Shown here: piece after piece, positions 62,809 to 64,000 of the stretch
Position numbering within the stretch: the stretch's first letter is position 1
How the letters are laid out: every line of letters starts with the position of its first letter
Notes under the pieces: model-generated
The model's database searches: none
What the model was told of the DNA's origin: nothing
What the model saw: only the letters and a program-made list of their open reading frames with translations
Source of the DNA: Oreocharis arfaki
Taxonomy: Eukaryota > Chordata > Aves > Passeriformes > Paramythiidae
NCBI GenBank assembly: GCA_013398015.1
Contig: VZRR01011618.1
Location: 124,001-188,000, forward strand
Direction of reading: 5' to 3'
Length of the DNA stretch: 64,000 nucleotides
Translations under genes and position numbers: made by a program

Positions 62809-64000
62809 AGTCACAGGAGTTCTTTGAGGAAACATCTCCTGGCACCACACTCCAAACAGTCCAATCATTACCTGCAGTGGAGGGAACAAGAAAATTTTAT
62901 GGCTCTGACTGGCTGCATTTGAAGCCATTAGCAGTGTGCCTGCACCATGGGCCATGTGTGCTGCCCTGCCCAACACAGATGATGGAGGGGAAGTCATCTC
63001 AGTCCAATGCCAGGATTACAAGGGAATTACTTCTGTCTACTCTTAAATACACCCTCAGGAATTCCCCAGGCATATGAGTTCCCCTTTCATACGACATCTG
63101 AGAAGGTCTGTGAAAAGTACTGTTGTTGCAGAGGGGAAATAAGTTCTAATACTTTTATCCAGCCTTCCTGAGAAAAATTTGGGGTGAAAGATGGAACACA
63201 AATTTTTGCACTGCCTTCAGTGCTCCCTCACACCTGCAGCAGCTATTTTATTTTCTTAGGTTATAAACTGAGTGATCTACCTGAGTTAAACACAGGACAA
63301 AATAATGCGGGGATGTAAACTGGCACGGCTTCATTTTGGGTCAACACAAATGCAGTGAAATACGCCCGGCCCAGATTGCCCTGGAGGTCTGTAATGCAGA
63401 ACAGCAGTGACAATATTTCTCCCATAGTAACAGGTGCTGTTTCCTTCCCCCCATCACATGCATAGGGAGATGAATAATGTAATAGCTGTCAGGAGCATCT
63501 GTTCATTACTTATGCAAGTCAATCCTACATTGTGCTTTAGGGTGTAAAGCGATCTCTGCAGAAAATCCATCCCTATGGACATCACTGTCACGGAATAAGA
63601 TGTACTATGGTTGATTTATTTTTTTAATCCAATGAAGCTTAAGTATTAGCTACCCATTTCCTAGGGAGGAGTAGCAAACCAACTATCTAACAGAAATAAC
63701 TCATGGATGGCAAAAGGAAGATGGATTTGTACAGTTTTAAAAACATCATTTAAATATGTGGTGTGGCTTGCAGAGTCAAATTCAGATAAAGACATGCATG
63801 AAATTTAAGTTTTGTTAGTAGGGAGAGTTAGATACCTCTGCAGAGCAATCCAGAGAGTGCAGACAGGACAGTAAACATGGATGTTCTGAAAACCAGCCAG
63901 TGAGAACCACCAGGAGTAAGGACTTAGCAGAACTTGTTTTCAGATTACGGTCTTGTTTCAGTTCATGGAGAAATCAGGAGTTACACAGAAGCTTCAGGAG
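62809..64000. other. Non-coding DNA, no gene seen
   Basis: No exon, repeat or RNA gene recognised. Whether it is KALRN intron or lies outside the gene cannot be told here. Confidence 0.6.

Noticed and set aside
39488..64000. Search for the Duet-type first coding exon and for the first SH3/GEF1 exons
   Set aside because: No peptide resembling the Cys-rich Duet N-terminus, the first SH3 or GEF1 could be found by eye; the Duet exon may be in the N gap or outside.
1..64000. CRISPR arrays, operons, tRNA or rRNA genes
   Set aside because: No direct-repeat arrays with spacers, no bacterial gene organisation and no tRNA or rRNA signatures recognised.

Overview
The window looks like chromosomal DNA from a bird. 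It carries spliced vertebrate coding sequence, short-to-medium introns, and two pieces of CR1 LINE, the retrotransposon typical of birds and reptiles. One N gap (59299-59571) shows it is a draft assembly. The species cannot be read from the sequence, and nothing looks prokaryotic or viral.

One gene is supported: kalirin (KALRN), on the minus strand. Seventeen consecutive coding exons run from 39487 down to 8184. Together they give 2195 nt, two bases plus 731 codons, in one unbroken frame with matched phases and GT-AG borders at every junction. They encode, in order: a Ser-rich and basic linker (e1-e3), the second Dbl-homology (DH) domain, which is the RhoA-type GEF2 (e4-e11), its PH domain (e12-e13), a Pro-rich linker (e14), the second SH3 domain (e15), a basic linker (e16) and an acidic linker (e17). 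The Ig, FnIII and kinase exons expected next in the long isoform are not in the window and should lie beyond base 1. The spectrin, GEF1 and first SH3 exons were not found between 39488 and 64000.

Two isoform-level features stand out. At the end of the SH3 exon the 5' splice site doubles as a stop codon: unspliced, it reads AAG TAA. About 740 bp of AT-rich, 3'UTR-like sequence with polyadenylation signals follows, which fits a kalirin-9-type isoform ending after the SH3. Second, a CpG-rich block with a GC-rich minisatellite and the assembly gap lies about 20 kb upstream of the first recognised exon. It is a candidate internal promoter for a GEF2-only (Duet-type) transcript, but its first coding exon could not be identified.

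Layout: 1-8183 intron; 8184-39487 KALRN exons and introns; 39488-59100 upstream intronic or intergenic DNA with an open frame at 41.2-41.8 kb and a retrocopy-like 3' end at 47.7-48.3 kb; 59.1-59.8 kb CpG-rich block; 59.8-64 kb non-coding DNA with CR1 fragments and a cluster of homeodomain-type motifs. Possible regulatory motifs noted by eye include an inverted pair of POU octamers (10687-10707) and a palindromic GATA pair (52785-52802).
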